64,000 bases of DNA from Larkinella insperata. GTDB taxonomy: Bacteria > Bacteroidota > Bacteroidia > Cytophagales > Spirosomataceae. Below are positions 8,557 to 17,062 of this stretch, one piece after another. The DNA lies in NCBI RefSeq assembly GCF_026248825.1, contig NZ_CP110973.1, positions 5,353,501-5,417,500 on the forward strand, read 5' to 3'. The notes below the pieces were generated by a model that did not search any database, was not told the DNA's origin, and was given only the letters and a program-made list of their open reading frames with translations. Positions within the stretch are counted from its first letter, which is position 1. Each line of letters opens with the position of its first letter. Made by a program: the position numbers and the translations under genes.

Positions 8557-9636
8557 ATGAGCATTGTCAGCAACAACATCAAGTACCTCCGTCGACTCAA
8601 TGGATTAACCCAGGAACAATTTGCCCGGCGGATTGGCATCAAACGGTCGCTTCTGGGCGCTTACGAGGAAGCTCGGGCAAACCCCAACCTCGACAACCTG
8701 ATGTCGATTGCCCGCGCGTTCAACACAACCGTTGACAACCTGCTGAAAAGCGATTTACGAAAAATTCGTGAGACGCCCGATCTTTCTTTACCGCTGGATC
8801 GGCCCGCCGGTTCAATGAACTTTCCGGCCCCGCCCCTGCCCAAAGAAGTCCCTGAGCCCCAAAATCCGGCGTCGGCTCCCAAAGCCTTGTCCACGGTTCT
8901 GGAAAAATTCTACCAGTACCCCACCGGCAAACCGGTTGTGAATGCGCCCAAACCGCCGGAAAACCCCCAGCAAATCAAGCTGGTGGCGCAGCGCATCATT
9001 CCCCGGCCGATTTCGGTGCGGGAAGGTTTCTCTCCGTATCCAACGAGTTTTAAACAGCCTGAACCCCAGCCCCTGACGTTCAATAACGCTTACGAAAACA
9101 GCCGTCCGAATGCGCATTCAACGGTCGAGCGGCAATCCGCCAACGGCCTAGATACGCACCACAACACCATTCCCCTGGTTCGGAAACGGCAGTACAACGA
9201 GTATCTGCAACGGTATCAGCAGACGGATTTTTTAAACCGGCTGGCCGTTTTGCAATTGCCGTTTTTACCGCCCGATCATTACCGGGCGTTCGAAACCGGC
9301 GAGGACTTTACGCTGCCCGGGGCGCACCTGATTGGTAAATTCATTCGAAACTGGTACGAGATCGCCGACAGTAAACTGTATGTTCTGCTGGTGCAGAATC
9401 AGGGGGTTTTGTGCCGACGGGTGTTTAACCAGGTCAAGCTGAAAGGAACACTGCTGCTGACGTCCGACCAACCCGCCATCGGCAGCCGGGAGGTTGCCAT
9501 TCGGGATGTGCTCGAAGTGTGGGAGGTTACGGCTTTTGTTAGTCAGCAAATGCCCGAAGCGAGTCCTTCCCTGGACGGCATCCGGAGTCTGGTTGAGGAT
9601 CTGCGGTACGAACTCGACCGGATTCAGAAAAAATAA
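8557..9636 (+). CDS. XRE-family regulator with degenerate S24-like C-terminal domain
   Basis: 359 residues. Residues 1-65 are a Cro/CI helix-turn-helix (NNIKYLRRLNGLTQEQFARR, followed by a second helix with SLLGAYEEARANPN). A proline-rich linker of about 130 residues follows. The C-terminal 130 residues resemble the LexA/CI S24 fold found in Bacteroidota XRE regulators (IGKFIRNWYEI, CRRVFNQV, RDVLEVWEV). In those relatives the strand after RAFE carries GDSM with the catalytic Ser; here the text is ETGEDFTLPGA and no Ser-Met is present. The autoproteolytic nucleophile therefore seems lost, pointing to a non-cleaving sensor or dimerisation domain. The ATG at 8557 follows a promoter motif. Confidence 0.8.
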   Translation: MSIVSNNIKYLRRLNGLTQEQFARRIGIKRSLLGAYEEARANPNLDNLMSIARAFNTTVDNLLKSDLRKIRETPDLSLPLDRPAGSMNFPAPPLPKEVPEPQNPASAPKALSTVLEKFYQYPTGKPVVNAPKPPENPQQIKLVAQRIIPRPISVREGFSPYPTSFKQPEPQPLTFNNAYENSRPNAHSTVERQSANGLDTHHNTIPLVRKRQYNEYLQRYQQTDFLNRLAVLQLPFLPPDHYRAFETGEDFTLPGAHLIGKFIRNWYEIADSKLYVLLVQNQGVLCRRVFNQVKLKGTLLLTSDQPAIGSREVAIRDVLEVWEVTAFVSQQMPEASPSLDGIRSLVEDLRYELDRIQKK

Positions 9637-9708
9637 ATTTTAATAGCTAGTTTTCGGGTACTCAATCACGACCACCCCGATGAGAACAGCTGGCTTTGTT
9701 TTACTGAC

Positions 9709-11415
9709 TTGGTGAACTCATTGCTCATTAACATCCCACCGACTCAAAAGCGCAGGGGGCAGACAGTACTGAACTGGATTACGGGCCTTACTGTCCTCTT
9801 TGTTATCGGCTTTTTTTTGTATTATGTCGATGCCTATTCCGTCAACTTTCCGTTTCAGGACGACAATAGCTTACTACAAATCATTCATGAAATCCGGAAA
9901 GATCAAGGTTGGAAATCTAATTTCACTCAACTTTTCCGGCCCGAAAACGACCACCGTATTTTTGTCCCCCGGCTGATTAGTTACCTGGATTATCTGCTGA
10001 CGGGCCACCTGAATTTTAAGCTGTTTATTTTCGTGGCGGCTGTAAATCTGGTGCTGGTTACGGCATTTATTTACCGGTTGTTTCGGCGGCTTGCCCTGCC
10101 CTTTTATTACTTTCTGCCCATTCCGTTCCTGCTGTTTCAGCCCCAGTACCACGAAGTCAGCATCTGGGCTCTGACGGGCTTGCAGCACATTACCCTCCTG
10201 CTCCTGCTGGCCTGCTGCCTGACTTTGCTGCGAAAACCGACAGCCCTGAGGTTGGGAATTGCGGTTGTTCTCGCTACGCTGGCGACGTTTACCCACGGCA
10301 ACGGTATCCTGGTTTTTGCCACCGGATGCTTTCTGCTCCTGCTTGAAAGAAAGTACAAAAGTCTGATTCCGTGGGGTGTATTTATGGCCCTGGCGCTGGT
10401 ATTTTATCTGTCGGATTATACGCCCGGAAGCGGGGTCAGAAGTACAATCAACTGGGCGTATTTACCGGCCTCGTTTGTTGCCCGAATTGGAGCCAGCTTA
10501 TCGGTTTTTCCGGCCGTGTCGATCGGCGCATCCATTGCCTGGGGGTCGGTAATTTGTTTGCTAACTTTACCAGTACTTCTTATCCGCTTTTTTACCTCGT
10601 TTAAAAAGCGGCCCCTTGTTGATTCGTTTCGAAATGAATTGTCCGCCTTTTTCTGTTTTATCCTCTTGACCATCGGGTTAATCACCGTTTTTCGGGCGTC
10701 TTCCGATCTGGTTCTCGAAAATCGTTTCAAGATTTATGCGGCTTTGAGTTCCTTGTTTTTTTACCTGTTTCTGCTCGACGGTTTTCCCAAACTGCGAAAA
10801 AGCTTCCTGCTGCTTTTTACGGGTTTTGCCGCCCTTATTTTCGTCAACGCCTACACGCTCTACACCCCGGAGGTAGCCAGCAAACACAGCCGGTTGATGG
10901 CCGACACCTACAACTGGCGCCAACACCAGACTGAACTAAACAATTACAGCACCATTGAAAGCAGTCTGCCCTTTTTGATTCCGGCCTACCGGCAGGGCTA
11001 CTGGCAAGTGCCCGACCTGTTCAATGGCTTGGGCGAATTGTTGCAAACCACCGTACAGCAGAAGGATTTCAAACCGTACCGTCTTCAAACGCAGCGGTTT
11101 TTGCACGAAGGGAACGGTCCCCCGCAGTTTTCGGTGACCGTTCATTCCTTACCACTGGCCCGTCAGCACCTGCACGACAATCTGTTTGTGGTTTTGCACA
11201 GTGAGGCCCGTCAAAAGACGTATCTGGCGGGCACGCTGCCCAAGTTTGCCGGCTGGCGACGGTTCTTGACGCAGGGGACCTATTTCGACGCCAGTCTGTC
11301 GACCGTTTTGCCAATAGAGGCCGTCCAACCGGGCGAATACCGGCTGGGCTGCCTGCTGAAAAAAGCCGATGGTCAACTCGAACTGGTGATGATGCAACAG
11401 ACCGTATCGTTTTAA
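9709..11415 (+). CDS. Polytopic membrane protein, GT-C glycosyltransferase-like
   Basis: 568 residues with roughly ten hydrophobic helices in the first 400 residues and a soluble C-terminal part. After the first helix comes an extracytoplasmic loop with FPFQDDNS, the position where GT-C lipid-sugar transferases carry acidic catalytic residues. A His (QPQYHEVSIWALTG) and THGNG follow later. The pattern resembles uncharacterised membrane proteins beside polysaccharide genes, but no named family is certain. The frame has no early ATG: the possible starts are TTG 9709, GTG 9712 or TTG 9721, so initiation is non-ATG. It follows the XRE gene by about 70 bp and could be cotranscribed. Confidence 0.6.
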   Translation: MVNSLLINIPPTQKRRGQTVLNWITGLTVLFVIGFFLYYVDAYSVNFPFQDDNSLLQIIHEIRKDQGWKSNFTQLFRPENDHRIFVPRLISYLDYLLTGHLNFKLFIFVAAVNLVLVTAFIYRLFRRLALPFYYFLPIPFLLFQPQYHEVSIWALTGLQHITLLLLLACCLTLLRKPTALRLGIAVVLATLATFTHGNGILVFATGCFLLLLERKYKSLIPWGVFMALALVFYLSDYTPGSGVRSTINWAYLPASFVARIGASLSVFPAVSIGASIAWGSVICLLTLPVLLIRFFTSFKKRPLVDSFRNELSAFFCFILLTIGLITVFRASSDLVLENRFKIYAALSSLFFYLFLLDGFPKLRKSFLLLFTGFAALIFVNAYTLYTPEVASKHSRLMADTYNWRQHQTELNNYSTIESSLPFLIPAYRQGYWQVPDLFNGLGELLQTTVQQKDFKPYRLQTQRFLHEGNGPPQFSVTVHSLPLARQHLHDNLFVVLHSEARQKTYLAGTLPKFAGWRRFLTQGTYFDASLSTVLPIEAVQPGEYRLGCLLKKADGQLELVMMQQTVSF

Positions 11416-11420
11416 GCCCG

Positions 11421-12200
11421 TCAGGATTGGATCAGGCGAGTCAGCAATTTACGCAGTTTGCCAACGGCTCCTTCATCGCCAACCACCGCCGTTCCAATTT
11501 CGTACCACTCCGGCGTCCCCAGGTTTAGGTACCGACCGGGTTTGCGGGGCGGTGCCGTCAGGGCTTCTTCGCTGTTGTAATCAACGCCGTAGAAAACTTC
11601 CATCATCGCATTCAACTCCTTCCAGGGCAGGGTTGTGGAGCGGTTCTGGTTGTTGCGCCGGATTTCCAGCCGGGTCTCCCGCTGACCGAACGAAGCCGTC
11701 AGCCGGGCTTCGACGCGCCCTCCATTCTCGATCTCGACGTACGTTGCCTCAAACGGCTTTTCCTTGCCGGAAATTTCGAACACCGCCTGAATCAATTCCT
11801 GGCTGAGAAATTGCCATTCGGTCCGCTGAACGGGCGCACCCGACCGGCTGCCCTGCGGTTTCTGCTCGATCGTTACCAGAAAATACTCCTGATTATCCGT
11901 CAGTTTTTCCTCGTCGAACGCTTTCAATTGGGTTTTCCGGACGAGATCCCCCACGGGTTGCACCCAAACCGCCGGTAGCTGCCCCGACCACTGGTAATCA
12001 TCGTTGGGCGTAAAACCTTCTGCCACAATTTCGTCTTCTTCCAATTCATCGCGATCCGTGTACGTCATCGTCAGCTCGACGGTGAGCCGTTTATCCGCTG
12101 AAGCGCGAAGAATAATCGTAAAAAAATGGGCATACGGCGGAGGCACCACCATCGCGGTCTGGTACCGAATTTCCAGTTTATCGAAAGTTGAATCAGCCAT
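11421..12200 (-). CDS. Conserved hypothetical protein, unknown function
   Basis: 259 residues, acidic and soluble, with no signal peptide or membrane helix. It contains many short alternating beta-strand-like segments (KLEIRYQTAMVV, TVELTMTYTDRDEL, EARLTASFGQRETRLEIRR) and ends in a short helical tail (VGKLRKLLTRLIQS). I do not recognise a family; an all-beta, lipocalin- or Ig-like fold is only a guess. It is convergent with the membrane protein to its left, with a five-base gap. Two 14-bp direct repeats sit 28 bp upstream of its ATG. Confidence 0.7.
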   Translation of the reverse strand: MADSTFDKLEIRYQTAMVVPPPYAHFFTIILRASADKRLTVELTMTYTDRDELEEDEIVAEGFTPNDDYQWSGQLPAVWVQPVGDLVRKTQLKAFDEEKLTDNQEYFLVTIEQKPQGSRSGAPVQRTEWQFLSQELIQAVFEISGKEKPFEATYVEIENGGRVEARLTASFGQRETRLEIRRNNQNRSTTLPWKELNAMMEVFYGVDYNSEEALTAPPRKPGRYLNLGTPEWYEIGTAVVGDEGAVGKLRKLLTRLIQS

Positions 12201-12227
12201 TCCAGGTAAAATGTTTAGCGGCTTTGC

Positions 12228-12273
12228 TTACCCGCTCCGCAAAAGTAGCACGGATTCCGTTACCCGCTCCGCA
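12228..12273. repeat. 14-bp direct repeat pair
   Basis: TTACCCGCTCCGCA occurs at 12228-12241 and again, exactly, at 12260-12273 (32 bp start to start, about three helical turns). Both copies lie upstream of the gene that starts at 12200 on the minus strand, so they could be an operator or a remnant duplication. Confidence 0.6.
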
Positions 12274-12370
12274 TCCGGCTTTGAGGAGTAAAATATACCC
12301 TACGGGACCAGTCTGGAGCAACTAACGGGTACCGGCTCATTCCGACGTTGACCGGCGACTAAAGTTGTAT

Positions 12371-12622
12371 TTATGTGTCTAAAAACTCAACCGGGTGCGT
12401 GTTGCCGCTGGCAGCGGGCGACTTCACGTATTCAAGAATATCCGCGGGCTGGCAGTCAAGCGCTTCACAAATCCTCTCGAGAGTGGAAAACCGGATGGCT
12501 TTGGCTTTGCCGGTTTTAAGAATTGACAGGTTCGACAACGTGATGTCCACCTGTTCAGCCAGTTCGGATAATGACATTTTCCGGCGCGCCATCATGACAT
12601 CCAGGTTTACAATAATCGGCAT
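12371..12622 (-). CDS. Small XRE-family (YozG-like) transcriptional regulator
   Basis: 83 residues consisting of one Cro/CI-type HTH: MMARRKMSLSELAEQVDITL, then the recognition region with NLSILKTGKAKAIRFSTLER, then CEALDCQPADILEY. This is the YozG-like family that is usually encoded directly after a DUF2975 membrane protein, as here: only three bases separate it from the upstream gene. Inference: the pair forms a membrane-linked regulatory unit or autoregulated operon, transcribed from the promoter near 13267-13297. Confidence 0.9.
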   Translation of the reverse strand: MPIIVNLDVMMARRKMSLSELAEQVDITLSNLSILKTGKAKAIRFSTLERICEALDCQPADILEYVKSPAASGNTHPVEFLDT

Positions 12623-12625
12623 GGG

Positions 12626-13243
12626 TTAAACGGTTAACGCGTTTTCTTCCTGAAATACGATACCCCGCTGGTAAATCACAGCAATGGCGTAAACAATCAA
12701 CCCCGTAATTAGCCCATTGCCCAACTCCGTGATCAGGTCAAAACTGGGGCTGGAGAGGTGTCGGTGCACCAACCTACCAAACACCAGATAATGAATCAGT
12801 CTGATTAAATCGGAAGCCGCAAACAGAATGGACAACACAACCAGGCGCCTGAAAATAGACTTTTTGAACGGGTCAACTACGTTCGCTTCCCCAAAGATCC
12901 GCCGGAATTGCCACAGAATCGTCATAACAAGCAGCAGGTTCAGCATATTCATACCAAAAAAGTAATACCCTAAGTCCGAATTCGGCTTAAACTCCAGCCG
13001 GTACCGATTCGAAATGGCCGATAGCTGAGCCAGTCCATCTTCCGAATAATGCCTCTTCGGCTTTTCATCTGCTTCATCAGATACCATCACCTCTTGGGTA
13101 AACTGCGCCTTCATCTGCCCGGTATTGCCTTCATAAAAAGAGAGGGCACCAACGCAAAAAACGGCGATGGTAATCAATACCATTAAATAAAACAGGATGC
13201 TCGTCGCGATTCTGAGAAAGGAGAAAACGAATTGTGGCTTCAT
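12626..13243 (-). CDS. DUF2975 family membrane protein
   Basis: 205 residues with four hydrophobic helices: N-terminal (SILFYLMVLITIAVFCVGAL), about 105-125 (YFFGMNMLNLLLVMTILW), about 140-165, and C-terminal (NGLITGLIVYAIAVIY). A polar, charged extracytoplasmic loop lies between helices 1 and 2. The order and the adjacent YozG-like XRE gene match the DUF2975 family, whose role is unknown. First gene of a two-gene operon with a good promoter just upstream. Confidence 0.9.
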   Translation of the reverse strand: MKPQFVFSFLRIATSILFYLMVLITIAVFCVGALSFYEGNTGQMKAQFTQEVMVSDEADEKPKRHYSEDGLAQLSAISNRYRLEFKPNSDLGYYFFGMNMLNLLLVMTILWQFRRIFGEANVVDPFKKSIFRRLVVLSILFAASDLIRLIHYLVFGRLVHRHLSSPSFDLITELGNGLITGLIVYAIAVIYQRGIVFQEENALTV

Positions 13244-13266
13244 GGGATTTAGCAGTTAGTCTGAAC

Positions 13267-13297
13267 CAAACCTAAGCAAATCCTCCTTACTAAACAA
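13267..13297 (-). promoter_or_regulatory. Bacteroidota-type promoter for the DUF2975-XRE operon
   Basis: On the minus strand, TTG (13297-13295), a 20-bp spacer and TAGGTTTG (13274-13267) fit the TTG-N19-21-TAnnTTTG consensus. The -7 element lies 24 bp before the ATG at 13243. Confidence 0.65.
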
Positions 13298-13381
13298 CAA
13301 TTTTTTATCGGTAATCAATAAACATTTGTTGTTCCTCAAAAATATTAAATAGCTATTTTTGTCAAATGAAATTCGATCTGT

Positions 13382-14449
13382 TCACATTTTCTCCGGAAAG
13401 CAGGTGGCAGCAATTCTTTTTTTGTCAATTTTCCCGGTTGGTGTCTCCTGAAAAACCGGAAGTGCCAGAACTTTCCTGGGCACAGCATACGGCCCTATTT
13501 TCTGGCGAACGGTGTTTTTTACAGCGTCAATACGGCTCTCCGGCCATCCGTTCTCATCCTCCACAAACAAAACAACTTGCTGGCCCAGCCGCCCGCCCGG
13601 TACACCATAGATGAAAAACCGGGTCTGAAGGTGCTCCCGTGCCAGCACCCCGGCAATGACCTCTTCCACCCGTTCCGGCTGAATCTTGACGCCCCCGCTG
13701 TTGATGATCGAATCAGCCCGACCGAGCAGCCGAAAGTGGCGCGGATCGATCAACTCCACCACATCATTGGTTTGAACCGTTTGAAAATCGGTGGCGGCTG
13801 CGTTGATGTTCAGGCAACCCCGGTTATCCACGCCAATCTCAACCCCGTTTAGCGCCCGAAAAACGTCGGTCTGGCCCGGACCGTTGATCCGGCGGACGGC
13901 AATGTGGGAGACGGTTTCGGTCATTCCGTACGTACTGAACACGGGCGCTTCGATGGCCTGCACCCGGCTGGCCAGCGCCTGATCCACGGCGGCCCCGCCC
14001 ACCAGAATGGCTTTCATCCGGTTCAGGACCGGCAGTGAACGTTCGGCCTGATCGAGCAGGGTGTGCATCTGCAACGGGACAAAAGCCGCAAAATCCAACG
14101 CATCCAAACTGGCATCGAACCCCTGAAACGGATTGGATGCGGGTTCTACCACGGTTAAATCCAGCCCGAGTTCCAGCCCCCGCACGAGCATCATCACCCC
14201 GGCAATGTAATCGATGTTAAGGCAAGCCAGCGCCCGGTCACCCGCCCGAAGTCCAAACGTTTGTCCCGTCAGGTGGGCGCTGGCCCTCATCTGGCTACGG
14301 CTTAAAATGATGGGTTTGGGCGCACCGGTCGAACCGGAGGTGTGCAGGGTGAAAAAGGATTGTCCCGAAAGCCAGGCCCGGCAAAAGTGGACGGCTTTGG
14401 CTTCGTAGTCAGTCTGGGGTTCGGGTAAATAACCAGGGGCGATTCGCAT
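13382..14449 (-). CDS. menE: o-Succinylbenzoate--CoA ligase (AMP-binding enzyme)
   Basis: 355 residues, shorter than typical MenE (~450-500), as in Bacteroidota forms with a reduced N-terminus. Visible adenylation motifs: P-loop-like LHTSGSTGAPKPIILSRS at about 35-52, STYGMTETVSHIAVR near 190, the hinge RADSIINSGGVKIQPERVEE near 270, and PTGKIDKKRI with the catalytic lysine near the end. It activates o-succinylbenzoate to its CoA ester in menaquinone synthesis; the next enzyme, MenB, is encoded 0.8 kb away on the other strand. The menaquinone context makes menE much more likely than a generic acyl-CoA ligase. Confidence 0.88.
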   Translation of the reverse strand: MRIAPGYLPEPQTDYEAKAVHFCRAWLSGQSFFTLHTSGSTGAPKPIILSRSQMRASAHLTGQTFGLRAGDRALACLNIDYIAGVMMLVRGLELGLDLTVVEPASNPFQGFDASLDALDFAAFVPLQMHTLLDQAERSLPVLNRMKAILVGGAAVDQALASRVQAIEAPVFSTYGMTETVSHIAVRRINGPGQTDVFRALNGVEIGVDNRGCLNINAAATDFQTVQTNDVVELIDPRHFRLLGRADSIINSGGVKIQPERVEEVIAGVLAREHLQTRFFIYGVPGGRLGQQVVLFVEDENGWPESRIDAVKNTVRQKIGPYAVPRKVLALPVFQETPTGKIDKKRIAATCFPEKM

Positions 14450-14480
14450 GAGTTGTACAGGATGAATCGCAAAAATACGC

Positions 14481-14488
14481 TACTTTTG
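14481..14488 (+). promoter_or_regulatory. -7 promoter motif upstream of the DUF2452/menB genes
   Basis: TACTTTTG matches TAnnTTTG on the plus strand, 163 bp before the DUF2452 start. The long leader contains a 27-codon ORF (14570-14653) whose TGA overlaps the DUF2452 ATG region; its significance is unclear. Confidence 0.4.
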
Positions 14489-14650
14489 CCCCGATTTGTT
14501 GTAGTTACCCGAAGCGATTGAATCCGACGAGGTTGAAGCAGAAAACAGCTTTTTGATTCGCGGGGTTATTATGATTCAGACGGGGTTTTCGGCGCCAAAC
14601 GGCCACTCCCCGGGCGAGTACAACAGGCGTAAAACCGACCACACAGGAGC

Positions 14651-15106
14651 ATGAATGAAGAATTTGAAAATCCGATATCGGTTGACAAAGTAACCGACCG
14701 GCCCGGCCTGCTCGAATACGCGCACTCCGTCGGCAGTGCCATCATCAAGCCCGAAGACAAGGGTAAAATGAAAGGCCGCGCCGTGACGGCCATGCGGGAA
14801 CAAACCGATCTGCAACTCTCACAGTTATACCGGCAAATGCAGTTGCTGGCCGAGCAAGCCACCGCCATCCGCAACCGGGTGGAAGTATCGGAACGGATTT
14901 ATAACGCGCAGATGGGCTTTGAGCCGATTGTTGGCCACACCTATTATTTCTACGAGAAAAAAGACGGTACCGATGTGCTGTCAATGATTGCCCCCCACGA
15001 ATGGGGTCGCGTTAATCCGTTCCGACGCTGCGTCGCCACCGTACGCATGATGGCCGACCACACCTGGGACGTTGCCTATCACGACAGTGACTATTCGGAA
15101 GAATAA
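14651..15106 (+). CDS. DUF2452 domain-containing protein
   Basis: 151 residues, soluble. The N-terminal half is predicted helical (GRAVTAMREQTDLQLSQLY, QLLAEQATAIRNRVEVSERI). The C-terminal half carries the aromatic signature seen in DUF2452 proteins (VGHTYYFYEKKDGTDVLSMI and APHEWGR). Function unknown; the family is common in Bacteroidota and gammaproteobacteria. It precedes menB by 105 bp on the same strand and may be cotranscribed with it. Confidence 0.85.
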   Translation: MNEEFENPISVDKVTDRPGLLEYAHSVGSAIIKPEDKGKMKGRAVTAMREQTDLQLSQLYRQMQLLAEQATAIRNRVEVSERIYNAQMGFEPIVGHTYYFYEKKDGTDVLSMIAPHEWGRVNPFRRCVATVRMMADHTWDVAYHDSDYSEE

Positions 15107-15211
15107 ACGGCGGGATTGAGACTTTATCTAGCCAACCGATTGATGCCGAGCTCACACGGCTTTAACCAATTCAACCATCCAACGACTTGAACCATTAAAT
15201 TTCATACGCAC

Positions 15212-16036
15212 ATGCAGAGTAAGTATCCCTGGGAAACCATTAAAGAATACCGCGAGATTTTGTTTCAGTATTACGAGGGCGTTGCCAAAATCAGCATCAA
15301 CCGGCCCGAAAAACACAATGCATTCACGCCTTTGACGGTCAAAGAGATGAGCGAAGCCATGGAACTGGCCCGGCAGGACGAGCGCGTGGGTGTGGTTATC
15401 CTGACCGGCGAAGGAGGCAAGGCGTTCTGCAGCGGGGGTGACCAGTCGGTGCGGGGACACGGTGGCTACGTGGGTGAAGATAGCGTACCGCGCCTGAACG
15501 TGCTCGACCTCCAGATGCAGATCCGGCGTATTCCGAAGCCCGTCGTGGCCATGGTGGCGGGTTGGGCCATCGGCGGAGGCCACGTCCTGCACGTCATCTG
15601 CGACCTGACCATTGCCGCCGAAAACGCCCGCTTCGGACAAACCGGCCCGAAAGTCGGAAGTTTTGACGGGGGTTTTGGTGCTTCGTACCTGGCCCGGATC
15701 GTTGGGCAGAAAAAAGCCCGTGAAATCTGGTACCTATGCGACCAGTACGACGCCCAGGAGGCCCTGGACATGGGACTGGTTAACAAAGTAGTGCCGCTGG
15801 AGCAACTGGAAGAAACCACGCTGGAATGGTGCCGCAAAATGCTGGAGAAGAGCCCGATTGCACTCCGGATGCTGAAAGCCGCCTTCAACGCCGAACTGGA
15901 CGGCCAGGCGGGAATCCAGCAACTGGCGGGCGATGCTACCTTACTATATTATTTATCCGATGAAGCGAAAGAGGGTAAAAATGCGTTTCTTGAAAAACGT
16001 AAACCCGATTTCGGTCAGTTCCCTAAATTTCCTTAA
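15212..16036 (+). CDS. menB: 1,4-Dihydroxy-2-naphthoyl-CoA synthase
   Basis: 274 residues, the normal MenB length. It cyclises o-succinylbenzoyl-CoA in menaquinone synthesis. Crotonase-fold motifs: NRPEKHNAFTPLTVKEM, the oxyanion-hole GKAFCSGGDQSVRG, the MenB-specific GHGGYVGED, AGWAIGGGHVLHVICDLTIA, and GPKVGSFDGGFG with the catalytic region. The ending EKRKPDFGQFPKFP is the typical MenB C-terminus. Together with menE it marks a menaquinone-using respiratory chain. The GntR gene starts nine bases downstream. Confidence 0.97.
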   Translation: MQSKYPWETIKEYREILFQYYEGVAKISINRPEKHNAFTPLTVKEMSEAMELARQDERVGVVILTGEGGKAFCSGGDQSVRGHGGYVGEDSVPRLNVLDLQMQIRRIPKPVVAMVAGWAIGGGHVLHVICDLTIAAENARFGQTGPKVGSFDGGFGASYLARIVGQKKAREIWYLCDQYDAQEALDMGLVNKVVPLEQLEETTLEWCRKMLEKSPIALRMLKAAFNAELDGQAGIQQLAGDATLLYYLSDEAKEGKNAFLEKRKPDFGQFPKFP

Positions 16037-16045
16037 ACCGTAACT

Positions 16046-17062
16046 ATGATTGATCTGCACATTGAATCGCAGTCGAGCGTTCCCAAATACCGTCAGATCG
16101 TTAACGCGGTGATCAACGGCATTGAAATTGGTACTTTGAAAAGAGACCAGCAATTACCGTCGATTAACGAGCTGAGTGAAGAATATTACCTGGCCCGCGA
16201 TACGGTCGAGAAAGCCTATAATTACCTCAAAAAGGAAGGCATTATTCAGGCCGTGCAGGGCAAAGGATTTTTTATTCGGCGCGACGGCCCCGGGCAATTG
16301 CGCGTGTTGCTGCTGATCAACAAATTCAGCGCTTACAAAAAAATTATCTATTACGCGATGGTGAACGCGCTGGGTCCCAATGCCGTAGTCGATCTGCGCA
16401 TTCACCACCACAGCGCCCAACGGTTTAAAAAGTTATTGGAAGAAAACCTGGGGCAATACCATTATTACGTGGTGATGCCCCACTTCTACGAGGAAACGGA
16501 GCAGGTGAACGTCGTGAAGCTGCTTGAACAGATTCCGGCCAACGAACTGATTATTCTCGACCGCGAAGTTCCGGAGCTAAAAGGCGAATACTCCGTGGTT
16601 TACCAGCAATTTGACCGCGACATTTATGAAGCGCTGGAATCGGGACTAGATGTCCTGGAAAAGTACCAGAAAATAACGCTGGTTTTCCCGAAGGAAGTGT
16701 ATTACCCACGGGATATTGTGCGCGGGTTCCGCAATTTCTGTGTTCACTACCAGAAAGAATTTGAACTGCTCGACACGCTGATGGGCCGCGAACTTCAGCC
16801 CGGCACAGCGTATATTGTGCTGGAAGACGGCGATCTGGTTGAACTGGTCCGGCAGGCTAAACAGCGCGGCTGGCAACTGGGCCAGGACATTGGCGTGCTG
16901 GCCTTTAACGAAACGCCCCTGAAAGAAGTTCTGGCCGATGGCATTGCCGTGATTTCAACGGATCACGAAAAAATGGGTGAAACTGCCGCCCGGTTGATTC
17001 AGGAGAAACGGCACGAAAAGGTTAAAAACCCGTTTCAGTTGATCCGGCGGGCATCGCTGTAA
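16046..17062 (+). CDS. GntR-family regulator with LacI-like sensor domain
   Basis: 338 residues. Residues 1-75 form a GntR winged helix (SSVPKYRQIVNAVINGIEIG, LPSINELSEEYYLARDTVEK, IIQAVQGKGFFIRRDG). The remainder resembles a periplasmic-binding/LacI sugar sensor (LRVLLLINKFSAYKKIIYYA, ANELIILDREVPEL, DIGVLAFNETPLKEVLADGI, ISTDHEKMGETAARLI). Such proteins in Bacteroidota usually control sugar-use genes, and the starch/maltose block begins about 1 kb away, but a direct link is inference. Its 3' end overlaps the convergent DUF1460 gene by 28 bp. Confidence 0.88.
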   Translation: MIDLHIESQSSVPKYRQIVNAVINGIEIGTLKRDQQLPSINELSEEYYLARDTVEKAYNYLKKEGIIQAVQGKGFFIRRDGPGQLRVLLLINKFSAYKKIIYYAMVNALGPNAVVDLRIHHHSAQRFKKLLEENLGQYHYYVVMPHFYEETEQVNVVKLLEQIPANELIILDREVPELKGEYSVVYQQFDRDIYEALESGLDVLEKYQKITLVFPKEVYYPRDIVRGFRNFCVHYQKEFELLDTLMGRELQPGTAYIVLEDGDLVELVRQAKQRGWQLGQDIGVLAFNETPLKEVLADGIAVISTDHEKMGETAARLIQEKRHEKVKNPFQLIRRASL

